In this document: positions 26,803 through 37,249 of the stretch, in pieces | Position numbering within the stretch: position 1 is the first letter of the stretch | How the letters are laid out: each line of letters starts with the position of its first letter | Assembly (NCBI RefSeq): GCF_003050925.1 | Contig: NZ_QAOV01000002.1 | Span: forward strand, 558,001 to 622,000 | Direction of reading: 5' to 3' | Source of the DNA: Pseudomonas sp. GV085 | Lineage (GTDB): Bacteria; Pseudomonadota; Gammaproteobacteria; Pseudomonadales; Pseudomonadaceae | DNA: 64,000 nucleotides | Notes under the pieces: model-generated | The model's database searches: none | What the model saw: the letters and a program-made list of their open reading frames with translations, nothing else | What the model was told of the DNA's origin: nothing | Translations under genes and position numbers: made by a program

Positions 26803-28514
26803 CTCAACACCGCGCGCAATTTGCCGGGCTTCACCGGTTTGTTCAGCAAGGGTGCGTTGAGCCGCTGCAACGCACGCCGACAATGGTCGGTGCGGTCGGC
26901 AGTAATGATCACCGCGGGAATGTTCTGGTGGAAATGCTCGCGCAAATGTCGCACCACATCACAGCCGACCACCCCGTGGTCGAGATGATAGTCCGCGAGA
27001 ATCAGTTCCGGCGCCTGCCCGCGCAGCGCCGCCAGCGCAGCTGCTTCATCGGTGGCGGTTACAACGTCGCAGCCCCACTGCCCGAGCAACGCGCCCATGC
27101 TGTCGAGAATGCTCACTTCGTTGTCGAGCACCAGTAAACGGCGGCCCGGCAGCGGGTTGCCGGTGCCCGGTTGTGGCACCGCCTGGCTCACGGGTAACGG
27201 AACCTCGTCGGAGATCGGCACCTCGATGCTGAACATCGAACCCCGCCCCGGCAACGAGTACACGCCGATTTTATAGCCAAGGATCTTGGCGATGCGCTCG
27301 ACGATCGCCAGCCCCAGGCCCACGCCCTTGCGGTCGGCGGCGCGGCCGACGTCCAGCTGGTTGAACTCGAGGAAAATCGAATCGAGCCGGTCGGCGGCGA
27401 TGCCACGCCCGGTGTCCCAGACCTCCAGGCGCAACATCTCGCCCCGACGCCTTGCCGCCAGCAGGATGCTGCCTTCGTCGGTGTAGCGGCAGGCATTGCT
27501 GAGGAAATTGCGCAGGATCCGCGTCATCAGGCGCAAGTCGGTGCTGATGGCGTAATCGGCCATGCGCACCCGCAGGTTCAAGCCGGCCGCCTGGGCGACA
27601 GACTGAAACTCCGACACCAGCGGCCCGAGCAGTTCGTCGAGGCGGTACGAGGCGATGTCCGGCTTGACCGCAGCCTGATCGAGACGGGAAATGTCGAGCA
27701 GATCCGTCAGCAGGTCTTCGGCCCCTTCCAGGGCCTGGTGAGTGCGTTCCACCAGCAGCTGTTCAGCTTGCGGCAATTGGCGTTCGCGCAAGGTCGAAAT
27801 CAGCAACCGCGCGGCGTTCAGCGGTTGCAGCAGGTCGTGGCTGGCGGCGGCGAGGTATTTGTCCTTGCTGTGATTGGCCGCCTCGGCGGCATCGCGGGCG
27901 ACGCGCAAGGCCTGGGCGATCTGTTTACGCTGGGTGATCTGCTGCTGAAGATTACGGTTGGCTTCGAGCAATTCATTGGTGCGCGCGACGACGCGCAGCT
28001 CCAGTTCGTCATTGAGTTGCTGCAAGCGTTGCTGGGCCAGTTTGCGCTCGGTGATATCGGAAACGAACCCTTCCACCAGCCCTTCCTGGCCGGGCTTGAG
28101 CAGCAGGTTCATCAACACATCGAGGTAACTGCCGTCCTTGCGCCGCAAGCGGGTTTCATAGCCGTGCAGGCTGCGCTGGTGCCTGAGGATTTCGCCGATG
28201 TTTTCCAGCTCCTGCGCGCCGTCGACGAACAGGGTGCTGGCAAGGTCAGTCAGGGAGAACAGCACCTCCTGCGGGTCCTGGTAGCCGAGCATGCGTGCCA
28301 GCGCGGGGTTGGCGGCGCGCATGCCATCGTGCAGGCTGACCTGGAAGATCCCGTGCACCGCGTTTTCGAACAGCCACTTGTAGCGGTTACGCTCGGCTTC
28401 CAGATCATCCAGGCGCGCGGCCAGTTCCGGGTAATGACTCTTGCGCGCCGAATGGCTGCCCAGCCCCAGCAGCCCGGCCAGGGCCCGTTGTTGTTCGTCA
28501 GAGGGCTTCGCCAT
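26778..28514 (-). CDS. ercS: Hybrid sensor histidine kinase, ErcS-like
   Basis: A cytosolic hybrid kinase of about 578 aa without membrane helices. A PAS domain (about 45-160, ending SDITERK), a coiled coil and a HisKA domain with ASHDLLQPLNAARL are followed by HATPase motifs NFLSNACRYT, DTGRGIAADRL and GVGLGLAIVERI. A C-terminal receiver (LVLDNEVSI, LILADYHLD, LNKPVKP) closes it. The gene overlaps the end of ercA. The ATG ending at 28514 has GAGG 6 nt upstream, while a GTG at 28532 is also possible. By synteny it corresponds to the ErcS orphan kinase of the ethanol-oxidation regulatory network. Confidence 0.88.
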   Translation of the reverse strand: MAKPSDEQQRALAGLLGLGSHSARKSHYPELAARLDDLEAERNRYKWLFENAVHGIFQVSLHDGMRAANPALARMLGYQDPQEVLFSLTDLASTLFVDGAQELENIGEILRHQRSLHGYETRLRRKDGSYLDVLMNLLLKPGQEGLVEGFVSDITERKLAQQRLQQLNDELELRVVARTNELLEANRNLQQQITQRKQIAQALRVARDAAEAANHSKDKYLAAASHDLLQPLNAARLLISTLRERQLPQAEQLLVERTHQALEGAEDLLTDLLDISRLDQAAVKPDIASYRLDELLGPLVSEFQSVAQAAGLNLRVRMADYAISTDLRLMTRILRNFLSNACRYTDEGSILLAARRRGEMLRLEVWDTGRGIAADRLDSIFLEFNQLDVGRAADRKGVGLGLAIVERIAKILGYKIGVYSLPGRGSMFSIEVPISDEVPLPVSQAVPQPGTGNPLPGRRLLVLDNEVSILDSMGALLGQWGCDVVTATDEAAALAALRGQAPELILADYHLDHGVVGCDVVRHLREHFHQNIPAVIITADRTDHCRRALQRLNAPLLNKPVKPGKLRAVLSQLLGASA

Positions 28515-29661
28515 AGACGACCTCGACATCACGCTGGCTGGACTCGCGCGGGTTGGTCAGGATGCACGGATCGTGCATCGCATGTTGCGACAGGAACGGA
28601 ATGTCCGAGGTCCGCACGCCATGCAAACCGAGGGTTTCGTGAAAACCGATGGCATGCTTGAGGGCGATCAAGTGTTCGACCAGACGCCCGCAGATCTGCC
28701 GGTGATTCAGGCCCCGGCAGTCGATGCCAAAGGTCTCGGCGATCACCTTGAAGCGCTCCGGTGCCGAGTTGTAATTGAAGGCCACCACGTGCTCGACCAG
28801 CACCGCGTTGCACAGCCCGTGGGGCAGATCGAGAAAGCCGCCGAGGCTGTGGGACATGGCATGCACGGCACCGAGGATGGCGTTGGAAAACGCCAGCCCG
28901 GCCTGCATGCTGCCGAGCATGATTTTCTCGCGCAGGGCGATGTCGGTCGGGTTGGCGATCATTTGCACCAGGTTGCCATTGATCAGGCGCATCGCCTCCA
29001 GCGCGTGGGGGTCGGTCAGCGGCCCGTGGCCGGTGGACACGAAGGCTTCGATGGCATGCACCAACGCGTCGATACCGGTACAGGCCGACAGGAACGGGTC
29101 CATGCTCAGGGTGGTTTCCGGGTCGATCAGCGAAACGTCCGGCACCACCGCCTTGCTGACGATGGAGAACTTCATGCGTTCCTGCTGGTTGGAAATGATC
29201 ACGAATTGCGAGACGTCGGCCGAGGTGCCGGCAGTGGTCGGAATCAGGATCAGCGGCGGGCTGGGTACGCGGATGGTGTCCACGCCCTCGAAATCGAGAA
29301 TGCTGCGGCCATGGGCGACGACGATGCCGATGCCTTTGCCGCAGTCCATCGGGCTGCCGCCACCGACGGCGACGATCACGTCGCAGTGGTTTTCCCGGTA
29401 CAGCTCGGCACCGCGCATCACCTCTTCGACCCGCGGGTTGGGCGAGACATCACTGTACAGGCAGTATTCGATGCCCAGGGCTTGCAGGCTGGCTTCGACA
29501 TCGGCGACCCAACCGGCGGCGATCACGCCGGGATCGCTGACCACCAGGACCTTGCGCGCGCCAAAGGTCTTGGCGTAATTGCCGACACTGTGCCGGCTAC
29601 CGGCACCGAAGATGATTTCAGGCGAAACGAACTTACGCAGCTGGTTGAGACTCTGGCTCAT
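28498..29661 (-). CDS. ercA: Iron-containing alcohol dehydrogenase ErcA
   Basis: A 387-aa group III alcohol dehydrogenase. A cofactor motif GGGSPMDCGKGI lies near residue 98, TTAGTSADVSQFV near 143, and metal-binding positions in DALVHAIEAFVS, HAMSHSLGGFLDLPHG and the HAMHDPC region. In P. aeruginosa the homologue is linked to regulation of ethanol oxidation rather than bulk flux. It is encoded just downstream of pqqE and overlaps the kinase gene. The conserved N-terminus MSQSLNQLRKFVSPEI fixes the start at 29661. Confidence 0.92.
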   Translation of the reverse strand: MSQSLNQLRKFVSPEIIFGAGSRHSVGNYAKTFGARKVLVVSDPGVIAAGWVADVEASLQALGIEYCLYSDVSPNPRVEEVMRGAELYRENHCDVIVAVGGGSPMDCGKGIGIVVAHGRSILDFEGVDTIRVPSPPLILIPTTAGTSADVSQFVIISNQQERMKFSIVSKAVVPDVSLIDPETTLSMDPFLSACTGIDALVHAIEAFVSTGHGPLTDPHALEAMRLINGNLVQMIANPTDIALREKIMLGSMQAGLAFSNAILGAVHAMSHSLGGFLDLPHGLCNAVLVEHVVAFNYNSAPERFKVIAETFGIDCRGLNHRQICGRLVEHLIALKHAIGFHETLGLHGVRTSDIPFLSQHAMHDPCILTNPRESSQRDVEVVYGEAL

Positions 29662-29754
29662 TGGAAAGCCTGTTTTTATTGTTTTGGAAGGTAGAAACCA
29701 CACTAAACCATCCAGCTGTGAATGCAATCAGACCAAAGATCAAAGCGCCGCCCT

Positions 29755-29844
29755 TGTAGGAGTGAGCCTGCTCGCGATAGCGGTTCAACATTCAACATGT
29801 TTGTTGGCTGACACTCCGCCATCGCGAGCAGGCTCGCTCCTACA
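29755..29844. repeat. REP doublet between pqqE and ercA
   Basis: Arms TGTAGGAGTGAGCCTGCTCG and ATCGCGAGCAGGCTCGCTCC with a spacer of about 45 bp. Confidence 0.92.
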
Positions 29845-29864
29845 GGGGATTTGTGTCGCCAGGC

Positions 29865-31007
29865 TTATCCGCGATAGATCAGCTGGGAAGCCTTCTCATT
29901 GCGCAGCGTCAGGTGTTCGATCCCCAACCCCGGCGCCTCGGATTCCTCGCGGGCCTTGAGGATCACGCCGTGGTGGGGCGACTTGCTGCACACCGGGTCG
30001 GCATTGGCGGCATCACCCGTCAGCATGAAAGCCTGGCAGCGGCACCCTCCCAGGTCCTTGTGCTTTTCGTCGCAGGAGCGACACGGCTCCTTCATCCAGT
30101 CATCACCGCGAAAACGATTGAAGCCGAACGAGTCGTTCCAGATGTGCGAGAGGCTGTGCTCGCGCACGTTGGGAAACTGCACCGGCAACTGTCGGGCGCT
30201 GTGGCAAGGCAAGGCAGTGCCGTCGGGGGTGATGTCGAGAAACAGGTTGGCCCAGCCGTTCATGCAGGTCTTGGGACGCTCTTCGTAGTAGTCCGGGGTG
30301 ACGAAGATCAGCTTGCACGGGTGACCCTGGGCTTCGAGACGCTGGCGATATTCGTTGGTGATGCGTTCGGCACGCTGCAATTGTTCGCGGGTGGGCAACA
30401 GGCCGACGCGGTTGAGTTCGGCCCAGCCGTAGAACTGGCAGGTGGCCAATTCAACGAAGTCCGCTTCCAGCTCCAGGCACAACTCGATGATTTGCGCGAT
30501 CCGGTCGATGTTGTGCCGATGGGTGACGAAGTTCAACACCATCGGATAGCCCTGGGCTTTCACCGCCCTGGCCATGGCCAGTTTCTGGGCAAAGGCCTTG
30601 CGCGAGCCGGCGAGCATGTTGTTCACCGCCTCGTCGGCTGCCTGGAAGCTGATCTGGATATGGTCCAGCCCGGCCACCTTGAAATCGCGCACCTTCTGTT
30701 CGGTCAGGCCGATGCCGGAGGTAATCAGGTTGGTGTAGTAGCCCATGTCCCGGGCGGCCTTGATCAGCTGCGCCAGGTCTTGCCGCACAAGGGGCTCGCC
30801 ACCGGAAAAGCCCAATTGCGCGGCACCCATGTCCCGCGCTTCGCGGAATACGCGAATCCATTCTTCCGTGCTCAGTTCCTCGCCGTGCCGGGCAAAATCC
30901 AGCGGGTTGGAGCAATACGGGCATTGCAGCGGACAGCGGTAGGTCAGCTCGGCGAGCAGCCACAACGGCGGTCCGGGCTGCGTCTCACTCGATCCAGAAC
31001 TGCGCAT
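29865..31007 (-). CDS. pqqE: PQQ biosynthesis radical SAM enzyme PqqE
   Basis: A 380-aa radical SAM enzyme that makes the first carbon-carbon cross-link between the Glu and Tyr of PqqA. The CxxxCxxC motif sits in [11 protein letters not shown] near residue 27, and a C-terminal SPASM-type set includes [24 protein letters not shown] and CSKSP. The start at 31007 ([10 protein letters not shown]) is preferred over the upstream in-frame ATG. The start overlaps pqqD by 23 bp. Confidence 0.96.
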   Translation of the reverse strand: MRSSGSSETQPGPPLWLLAELTYRCPLQCPYCSNPLDFARHGEELSTEEWIRVFREARDMGAAQLGFSGGEPLVRQDLAQLIKAARDMGYYTNLITSGIGLTEQKVRDFKVAGLDHIQISFQAADEAVNNMLAGSRKAFAQKLAMARAVKAQGYPMVLNFVTHRHNIDRIAQIIELCLELEADFVELATCQFYGWAELNRVGLLPTREQLQRAERITNEYRQRLEAQGHPCKLIFVTPDYYEERPKTCMNGWANLFLDITPDGTALPCHSARQLPVQFPNVREHSLSHIWNDSFGFNRFRGDDWMKEPCRSCDEKHKDLGGCRCQAFMLTGDAANADPVCSKSPHHGVILKAREESEAPGLGIEHLTLRNEKASQLIYRG

Positions 31008-31257
31008 GGGCCACCTCCAGAAACGCCAGCACGTCTTCGTCGATCCCCGGTACGCCGGGGAAATTCGCACTCAATCGATCAATGATCGCCGCTACGCTGC
31101 GCTGGCCATCCACCAGGTCGAGAATCTGTCCGGCACTGGCGTTGAGCTTGATCATGCCTTCGGGGTACAGCAGCACGTGGCAGTCCTGACGGGGCTCCCA
31201 TTGCAGGCGAAAGCCGCGGCGCAAGGCCGGTGACTGCTGGCGATCGATCAGGCTCAC
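30985..31257 (-). CDS. pqqD: PqqD peptide chaperone
   Basis: A 90-aa PQQ-precursor carrier that binds PqqA and presents it to PqqE. The core includes [21 protein letters not shown], typical of PqqD. It starts at a GTG ending at 31257 whose bases overlap the pqqC TGA by 4 bp, so translation is coupled. A longer open frame upstream lies inside pqqC and is not used. Confidence 0.95.
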   Translation of the reverse strand: MSLIDRQQSPALRRGFRLQWEPRQDCHVLLYPEGMIKLNASAGQILDLVDGQRSVAAIIDRLSANFPGVPGIDEDVLAFLEVAHAQFWIE

Positions 31258-32006
31258 AGGGCAATCCCCCGGTGCCAGACGTTGTCGCCGGTGACTGTGT
31301 GATACGGCGGGCGCGCAAACTCGTAGGCCATGCTCATGGCATCGAGCATGCTCCACAGCACGTCGAGCTTGAATTGCAGAATCTGCAGCATGCGTTGTTG
31401 CCCCTCGGCCGTCACGTAGTGCGCCAGGGTGATGCGCAAGCCATGCTCGACATCACGCCGCGCCTGGCTCAGGCGCGTGCGGAAATAGTCGTAGCCGGCA
31501 ACGTCGATCCACGGGTAATGAGTGGGCCAGGCGTCGAGTCGCGATTGATGGATCTGCGGTGCGAACAACTCGGTCAGCGAACTGCTGGCCGCTTCCTGCC
31601 AGCAGGCACGACGGGCGAAATTGACGTAGGCGTCCACCGCAAAACGCACACCGGGCAGCACCAGTTCCTGGGACAGGATCTGCTCGCGATCCAGGCCCAC
31701 GGCTTCGCCCAGGCGTAGCCAGGCTTCGATACCGCCCTCGCTGCCGGGGACGCCGTCGTGGTCGAGAATCCGTTGCAACCACTCCCGGCGCACGTCGCGG
31801 TCCGGGCAGTTGGCGAGAATCGCAGCGTCCTTGAGCGGAATGTTGATCTGATAGTAGAAGCGATTGGCGACCCAACCCTGGATCTGCTCGCGGCTGGCGC
31901 GGCCGGCGTACATGGCTTGGTGGAAGGGGTGGTGGATGTGGTAGAAGGCGCCCTTGGCACGCAGGGCGGCTTCGAATTCTGTGGGGGACATGGGGGTGTC
32001 AGTCAT
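31254..32006 (-). CDS. pqqC: Pyrroloquinoline-quinone synthase PqqC
   Basis: A 250-aa cofactor-less oxidase performing the final ring closure and oxidation to PQQ. The heme-oxygenase-like fold shows the conserved stretches [28 protein letters not shown] and [22 protein letters not shown] doublet lies in the 118 bp between pqqB and pqqC. Confidence 0.97.
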   Translation of the reverse strand: MTDTPMSPTEFEAALRAKGAFYHIHHPFHQAMYAGRASREQIQGWVANRFYYQINIPLKDAAILANCPDRDVRREWLQRILDHDGVPGSEGGIEAWLRLGEAVGLDREQILSQELVLPGVRFAVDAYVNFARRACWQEAASSSLTELFAPQIHQSRLDAWPTHYPWIDVAGYDYFRTRLSQARRDVEHGLRITLAHYVTAEGQQRMLQILQFKLDVLWSMLDAMSMAYEFARPPYHTVTGDNVWHRGIAL

Positions 32007-32044
32007 TTTGTTCTCCGGGAATTTTTGCGGTGCCTGCGCTGGCC

Positions 32045-32118
32045 CTATCGCGAGCAGGCTCGCTCCTACATTGAATCGGCGGTGTCCCCTGTGGGAGCGA
32101 GCCTGCTCGCGATAGGGC
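32045..32118. repeat. REP doublet inside the pqq operon
   Basis: Arms ATCGCGAGCAGGCTCGCTCC and GGGAGCGAGCCTGCTCGCGA between pqqB and pqqC. Such hairpins may tune downstream mRNA levels, though no T-run is present. Confidence 0.92.
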
Positions 32119-32124
32119 CATCAG

Positions 32125-33039
32125 CTACAGCTCAATACTCATGCCGTCATGGGCGACCTCGATCCCCCGCCGTTCCAGCAAAGCCCGCTCGGCCGAGTCT
32201 TCATCCAGGATCGGATTGGTGTTGTTGATGTGGATCAGCACCTTGCGCTGGCGGTTGAACCCTTCCAGCACTTCCAGCATCCCGCCGGGGCCGCTTTGCG
32301 GGAGGTGCCCCATTTCGCTGCCCAGGCTCTGGCCGACTTCGCAGATACGCATTTCGTCGTCGCGCCACAGGGTGCCGTCCAGCAGCAGGCAATCGGCACG
32401 CTGCATCCAGCCCAGCACTTCATCATCGATTCGGCCAAGCCCCGGGGCATAGAACAGCGAGGCGCCGTTGCGCAGGTCTTCGATGAACAGGCCTATGGTG
32501 TCGCCCGGTTGCGGGTTGCCGCGATTGGGTGAATACGGCGGCGCGTTGCTCACCAGGGGAATCGCGCGAAATTGCAAATGCTCGCAGGCCGGGATGCTGA
32601 ACGGCTGGCGCTCGAGGCCAACCGGTTGCCAGTGCAATCCGCCGTTCCAGTGCTCCAGCATGTTGAACAACGGGAAACCACTGCTCAGGTCCTGATGCAC
32701 GCGCTCGGTGCACCACACTGCATGCGGACAGCCTTCGCGCAGGCTGAGCAAACCGGTGCAATGGTCGATCTGGCTGTCAAGCAGCACGATGCCGGCGATG
32801 GCGCTGTCACGCAGGCGCCGCGCCGGCTGCATGGGCGCAAAACTCTCGAGTTGCGCACGGATGTCCGGTGACGCGTTGCACAGCACCCACTCCACACCGT
32901 CGTCGCTCAGGGCAATCGACGACTGCGTACGGCGCTGTGCCCGCAGGCTGCCATTGCGCACACCGGCGCACTGGCGGCAGTTGCAGTTCCACTGCGGGAA
33001 ACCACCGCCGGCGGCGGAACCGAGAACGCGAATGTGCAT
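32125..33039 (-). CDS. pqqB: PQQ biosynthesis protein PqqB
   Basis: A 304-aa metallo-beta-lactamase-fold protein acting as a hydroxylase on the PqqA-derived Tyr-Glu intermediate. The conserved N-terminus is [20 protein letters not shown], with [16 protein letters not shown] in the position of the usual HxHxDH loop and HINNTNPI near the C-terminus. Full length. Confidence 0.96.
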   Translation of the reverse strand: MHIRVLGSAAGGGFPQWNCNCRQCAGVRNGSLRAQRRTQSSIALSDDGVEWVLCNASPDIRAQLESFAPMQPARRLRDSAIAGIVLLDSQIDHCTGLLSLREGCPHAVWCTERVHQDLSSGFPLFNMLEHWNGGLHWQPVGLERQPFSIPACEHLQFRAIPLVSNAPPYSPNRGNPQPGDTIGLFIEDLRNGASLFYAPGLGRIDDEVLGWMQRADCLLLDGTLWRDDEMRICEVGQSLGSEMGHLPQSGPGGMLEVLEGFNRQRKVLIHINNTNPILDEDSAERALLERRGIEVAHDGMSIEL

Positions 33040-33094
33040 GGCGGATGCTCCAGAAGGCAGGCCCGGCCAACGCAGCGGCTGGCCGGGTGATCAA

Positions 33095-33166
33095 TCAACG
33101 GTTGGCGAAATACATCGTCACTTCGAAGCCAATGCGCAGATCGGTAAACGCGGGTTTAGTCCACAT
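33095..33166 (-). CDS. pqqA: PQQ precursor peptide PqqA
   Basis: A 23-aa substrate peptide. It has the conserved start MWTKPAFTDLRIGFE, with Glu15 and Tyr19 forming the E-x3-Y pair that becomes PQQ. It is too short for most gene finders. A GAGGAATGACCC ribosome site precedes the ATG. It heads the pqqABCDE operon. Confidence 0.97.
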   Translation of the reverse strand: MWTKPAFTDLRIGFEVTMYFANR

Positions 33167-33306
33167 GGGTCATTCCTCTTCTTGTGCCGGGTGATTCCGG
33201 TAGAGCCATTAATGCACGGGGCATCGAGTGCCCGAATGCTACTTTCGAAGGAGCTTTGGGGGTGATTTGGTAGGGGGGTGCGCGATCGTCATGCACACAC
33301 AAATAC

Positions 33307-33406
33307 TGTAGGAGCGAGCTTGCTCGCGATGATCCCGAGAACGCCACGGGCACCAGGCTTCCCGCGTTATCGTTGACGACCATCGCGAGCAGGCTCGCTC
33401 CTACAG
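33307..33406. repeat. REP doublet between exaC and pqqA
   Basis: Arms TGTAGGAGCGAGCTTGCTCG and ATCGCGAGCAGGCTCGCTCC with a spacer of about 50 bp. Confidence 0.92.
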
Positions 33407-33428
33407 AGTGCTTGCCATCAGTGCGAAA

Positions 33429-34949
33429 TCAGAAGAACCCCAGCGGATTGATGTCGTAGCTCACCAGCAGGTTTTTGGTCTGCTGGTAATGATCGAGCAT
33501 CATCTTGTGGTTTTCCCGGCCGACGCCGGACTTCTTGTAGCCACCGAACGCGGCGTGTGCCGGGTACAGGTGGTAACAGTTGGTCCACACACGCCCGGCC
33601 TTGATCGCCCGCCCCATGCGGTAGGCGCGGTTGATGTCGCGGGTCCAGAGGCCGGCGCCGAGGCCGAACTCGCTGTCGTTGGCGATGGCCAGGGCTTCGG
33701 CTTCGTCCTTGAAGGTGGTGACGCCCACCACCGGGCCGAAGATTTCTTCCTGGAACACACGCATCTTGTTGTGACCCTTGAGCAACGTCGGCTGGATGTA
33801 GTAACCGCTGGACAGGTCGCCCTCCAGTCGTTCGGCCGCGCCGCCGGTGAGCAGCTCGGCGCCCTCCTCCTGGGCAATCGTCAGGTACGAGAGGATCTTG
33901 TCATATTGCTGCTCGGACGCCTGGGCGCCGACCATGGTCTCGGTGTCCAGCGGGTTGCCGCGCTTGATCTTGACGATCTTCTTCATCACCTCGGCCATGA
34001 ACGGCTCGTAGATCGACTCCTGCACCAGCGCCCGGGACGGACAGGTGCAGACTTCGCCCTGGTTGAAGAACGCCAGCACCAGGCCTTCGGCGGCTTTTTC
34101 GATGAACGCAGGCTCAGCGTTCATGATGTCTTCGAAGAAGATGTTCGGCGACTTGCCGCCCAGCTCGACGGTGCTCGGGATGATGTTCTCGGCGGCACAA
34201 TGCATGATGTGCGCACCCACCGGGGTCGAGCCGGTGAAGGCGATCTTGGCGATGCGTTTGCTGGTGGCCAGGGCCTCGCCGGCTTCGCGACCGAAGCCCT
34301 GGACGATGTTCAGCACGCCCGCCGGCAGCAGGTCGGCGATGAGCTCGGCGAAGACCATGATCGACAGCGGCGTTTGCTCGGCAGGCTTGAGCACGATGCA
34401 GTTGCCGGCGGCCAGGGCCGGGGCGAGTTTCCAGGCGGCCATCAGCAGCGGGAAGTTCCACGGAATGATCTGCCCGACCACGCCCAGGGGCTCATGGAAG
34501 TGATAGGCCGTGGTCAGCTCGTTGATCTCGGCAGCCCCGCCTTCCTGGGCGCGGATGCAACCAGCGAAGTAACGGAAGTGGTCGGCCGCCAGCGGCACGT
34601 CGGCGTTCAGGGTTTCGCGCACGGCCTTGCCGTTGTCCCAGGTTTCAGTGACAGCGAGCACTTCCAGATTTTGCTCGATGCGATCGGCGATTTTCAGCAG
34701 TACCAGGGAGCGGTCCTGGGCCGAGGTCTTGCCCCAGGCGTCGGCAGCGGCGTGGGCGGCGTCGAGGGCCCTGTCGATGTCGGCGGCGCTGGAGCGCGGG
34801 AACTCGGCGATCACTTCGCCGTTGACCGGCGAGGTGTTGGTGAAGTACTCGCCATTGATCGGAGCGACGAACTCGCCGCCGATGAAGTTGCCGTAGCGCG
34901 GCTTGAAGGTAATGACGGCGCCTGGGGTTCCGGGTTGTGCGTAGATCAT
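33429..34949 (-). CDS. exaC: NAD-dependent aldehyde dehydrogenase (ExaC/PedI type)
   Basis: This 506-aa enzyme oxidises the aldehyde made by the quinoprotein dehydrogenase to the acid. The cofactor motif [12 protein letters not shown] lies near residue 245, [11 protein letters not shown] carries the catalytic Glu, and [12 protein letters not shown] near 300 carries the catalytic Cys. [17 protein letters not shown] and EEIFGPVVG are intact. ExaC of P. aeruginosa and PedI of P. putida occupy the same position beside the dehydrogenase gene. Confidence 0.94.
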   Translation of the reverse strand: MIYAQPGTPGAVITFKPRYGNFIGGEFVAPINGEYFTNTSPVNGEVIAEFPRSSAADIDRALDAAHAAADAWGKTSAQDRSLVLLKIADRIEQNLEVLAVTETWDNGKAVRETLNADVPLAADHFRYFAGCIRAQEGGAAEINELTTAYHFHEPLGVVGQIIPWNFPLLMAAWKLAPALAAGNCIVLKPAEQTPLSIMVFAELIADLLPAGVLNIVQGFGREAGEALATSKRIAKIAFTGSTPVGAHIMHCAAENIIPSTVELGGKSPNIFFEDIMNAEPAFIEKAAEGLVLAFFNQGEVCTCPSRALVQESIYEPFMAEVMKKIVKIKRGNPLDTETMVGAQASEQQYDKILSYLTIAQEEGAELLTGGAAERLEGDLSSGYYIQPTLLKGHNKMRVFQEEIFGPVVGVTTFKDEAEALAIANDSEFGLGAGLWTRDINRAYRMGRAIKAGRVWTNCYHLYPAHAAFGGYKKSGVGRENHKMMLDHYQQTKNLLVSYDINPLGFF

Positions 34950-35064
34950 GGTGGGCCTCTGTCTGGGTCGATGCCTGTCGTACTGACAGGCGATGAGCCG
35001 ATACTAGAGAGCCCCGCGTGCCAGACGAATGCATCGTTGGCAGGAGGGGCTCTCGTTATTTAGT

Positions 35065-35166
35065 CGTAGGAGCGAGCTTGCTCGCGATGAACCCGAGAAC
35101 GCCACGGGGTGTCAGGTTTCCAGCGTTACCGTTTACGACCATCGCGAGCGAGCTCGCTCCTACAGG
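35065..35166. repeat. REP doublet between pedH and exaC
   Basis: Arms GTAGGAGCGAGCTTGCTCGC and ATCGCGAGCGAGCTCGCTCC, spacer about 50 bp. Confidence 0.92.
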
Positions 35167-35187
35167 GGTTATGCGGTGGAATCGGGA

Positions 35188-36963
35188 TCAATGCTTGGCC
35201 ACCAGGTCCTTGGGCAGCTTGAAGGTCCAGAGCATGCCGCCCTGGTTGAAGTCCTTGATGCGCTTGGCCACTTCGCCGCCCCACAGCGGTACCGCGCCGC
35301 CCCAGCCGGAGAGCACCGAGACGTACTGTTCGCCGTCCATTTCCCAGGTCACGGGCGAGCCGAGCACGCCGGAGCCGGTCTGGAACTCCCAGACCTTTTC
35401 GCCGGTCTTGGCGTTGAACGCCTGCAGGAAACCTTCCGGCGTGCCGGTGAACACCAGGTTGCCCTTGGTGGTCAGCACCCCGCCCCACAGCGGCGCGTAG
35501 TTCTTGTGGCGCCAGACTTCCTTGCCGGTTTTCGGATCGATGGCCCGCAGTACGCCGATGTAGTCCTCGTTCAACGGCTTGATGGTGAAGCCGGCACCGA
35601 GGAACGCCGCGCCTTTCTTGTAGGCGATGCCTTCGTTCCAGATGTCCATGCCCCATTCGTTGGACGGCACATAGAACAGCCCGGTGTCCTGGTTGTAAGC
35701 CATCGGCATCCAGTTTTTCGCGCCGAGGAACGCCGGCGCCACGAACACCGAACTGCCCTTGACTTCCGAGCCCGGGGCGCCGGGACGGCTGGCCTCGTTG
35801 TAGATCGGCCGGCCGTTCTTATCCAGGCCGGTGGCCCAGGTGATCTTGTCCACGAACGGGAAGCCACGGATGAATTTGCCGTTGGTGCGGTCCAGCACGT
35901 AGAAGAAACCGTTACGGTCGGCCGTGGCCGCCGCCTTGATCTCCTTGCCGCCTTCGCTGTAGTTGAACGACACCAGCTCGTTCACGCCGTCGTAGTCCCA
36001 ACCATCGTGGGGGGTGCTCTGGAAGTGCCACTTGATGGTGCCGTCGTCCGGGTTGAGCGCCAGGCGCGATGACGAGTAGAGGTTGTCGCCAGGGCGCAGG
36101 TGCGAGTTCCACGGCGCCGGGTTGCCGGTGCCGAACAGCAGCAGGTTGGTTTCCGGGTCGTAATAGCCGCCAAGCCAGGGAGCTGCGCCGCCGGTCTTCC
36201 ACAGATCGCCCGGCCAGGTCTTGCCCGCCTCGCCGCCGGAGATGCCGTTTTCCACGGCTTTGCCGTCCTTGTAGACGTAGCCCATATGGCCTTCGACCGT
36301 CGGCCGGGTCCACAACAGGTCACCGTTTTTCGGATCGTAGGCCTCGATCTTGCCCACCACGCCGAACTCGCCACCGGCCACGCCGGTAATCAGCTTGCCG
36401 TTGATCACCAGCGGCGCGGCGCTGATCGAGTAGCCTTCCTTGTGGTCGGCGACTTTCTTGCTCCACACCACCTTGCCGGTGTCCTTGTTCAGCGCCACGA
36501 GCTTGGCGTCGAGGGTGCCGAAAATCACCAGGTCGCCATACAGCGCGACGCCACGGTTGATCACGTCGCAGCAAGGGCGGATGTCATCGGGCAGGCGTGC
36601 GTCGTATTGCCAGAGTTTCTTGCCGGTGCGCGCATCCACGGCGAACACCCGGGAGTAGGAACCGGTCATGTACATCACGCCGTCCTTGACCATCGGCTGC
36701 GCTTGCTGGCCACGCTGTTTTTCACCGCCGAAGGAAAACGCCCACGCCGGTCGCAACTCCTTGACGTTGTCGACGTTGAGAATATCCAGCGGGCTGTAGC
36801 GCTGACCCTGAACGCCGAGGCCGTTGGTCACGACCTGTTCCGGGTTTTTCGGGTCCTGGAGAATGTCCTGGTCGGAAACCCCGGCCAATGCCTGGCCGGA
36901 CAACAGCATGGCACTGAGCAGCAGGCTCAAGACGAAGGGCTGGCGACGTGCGGGTTGGGTCAT
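35188..36963 (-). CDS. pedH: PedH-type PQQ-dependent alcohol dehydrogenase
   Basis: A 591-aa periplasmic eight-bladed quinoprotein. From the ATG ending at 36963 (GAGGAAG site) it has a signal peptide ending near QALA. The vicinal disulfide Cys131-Cys132 (RPCCDV) stacks on PQQ, and Glu199 and Asn281 are metal ligands. The catalytic Asp323 is followed by Tyr324 and Asp325 (GWDYDGVNE). Asp two residues after the catalytic Asp is the established signature of lanthanide-dependent enzymes (XoxF, PedH). It oxidises ethanol and similar alcohols and feeds cytochrome c550. Confidence 0.93.
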   Translation of the reverse strand: MTQPARRQPFVLSLLLSAMLLSGQALAGVSDQDILQDPKNPEQVVTNGLGVQGQRYSPLDILNVDNVKELRPAWAFSFGGEKQRGQQAQPMVKDGVMYMTGSYSRVFAVDARTGKKLWQYDARLPDDIRPCCDVINRGVALYGDLVIFGTLDAKLVALNKDTGKVVWSKKVADHKEGYSISAAPLVINGKLITGVAGGEFGVVGKIEAYDPKNGDLLWTRPTVEGHMGYVYKDGKAVENGISGGEAGKTWPGDLWKTGGAAPWLGGYYDPETNLLLFGTGNPAPWNSHLRPGDNLYSSSRLALNPDDGTIKWHFQSTPHDGWDYDGVNELVSFNYSEGGKEIKAAATADRNGFFYVLDRTNGKFIRGFPFVDKITWATGLDKNGRPIYNEASRPGAPGSEVKGSSVFVAPAFLGAKNWMPMAYNQDTGLFYVPSNEWGMDIWNEGIAYKKGAAFLGAGFTIKPLNEDYIGVLRAIDPKTGKEVWRHKNYAPLWGGVLTTKGNLVFTGTPEGFLQAFNAKTGEKVWEFQTGSGVLGSPVTWEMDGEQYVSVLSGWGGAVPLWGGEVAKRIKDFNQGGMLWTFKLPKDLVAKH

Positions 36964-37071
36964 GACGGCTTCCTCTGCGGATTTTTTGTTATGTCCGGGA
37001 AATTTTCCCGGTCTGGTGCAGATTCTTGAGCGCCGCCGCCCTGGCAACAATTGCCCGCAATGAGGAGATTG

Positions 37072-37090
37072 CTAGTTCCTTGGTAGCAGG
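37072..37090 (-). promoter_or_regulatory. Putative alcohol-regulon motif before pedH
   Basis: On the minus strand the site reads TGCTAC-CAAGGA-ACTAG, about 108 bp before the pedH ATG. Sites with the same orientation lie before the cytochrome gene (40433) and the CXXCW gene (44363). The consensus is TRCTAC-N6-ACTRG. The likely binder is the LuxR-type response regulator of the cluster, by inference. Confidence 0.5.
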
Positions 37091-37133
37091 TCGGATGAGA
37101 TGGACACGAGATTTTGTGAACGGCGCCGCCCCC

Positions 37134-37234
37134 CTGTAGGAGCGAGCCTGCTCGCGAAAAACGTCAGACCACCGCGTTCATCCAGGCAGCTTGCGTTATC
37201 GTTAACGTCCATCGCGAGCAGGCTCGCTCCTACA
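37134..37234. repeat. REP doublet upstream of pedH
   Basis: Arms TGTAGGAGCGAGCCTGCTCG and ATCGCGAGCAGGCTCGCTCC between the zinc hydrolase gene and the pedH promoter. It separates pedH into its own transcription unit. Confidence 0.92.
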
Positions 37235-37249
37235 GGGGAAATGAGTCGC

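Noticed and set aside
33230-33250. Possible TGCTAC motif before pqqA
   Set aside because: Only the first half matches the alcohol-locus consensus and the orientation is reversed, so it was not listed as a site.
33408-35063. 551-aa open frame on the plus strand
   Set aside because: Antisense to the aldehyde dehydrogenase, which carries all catalytic motifs.
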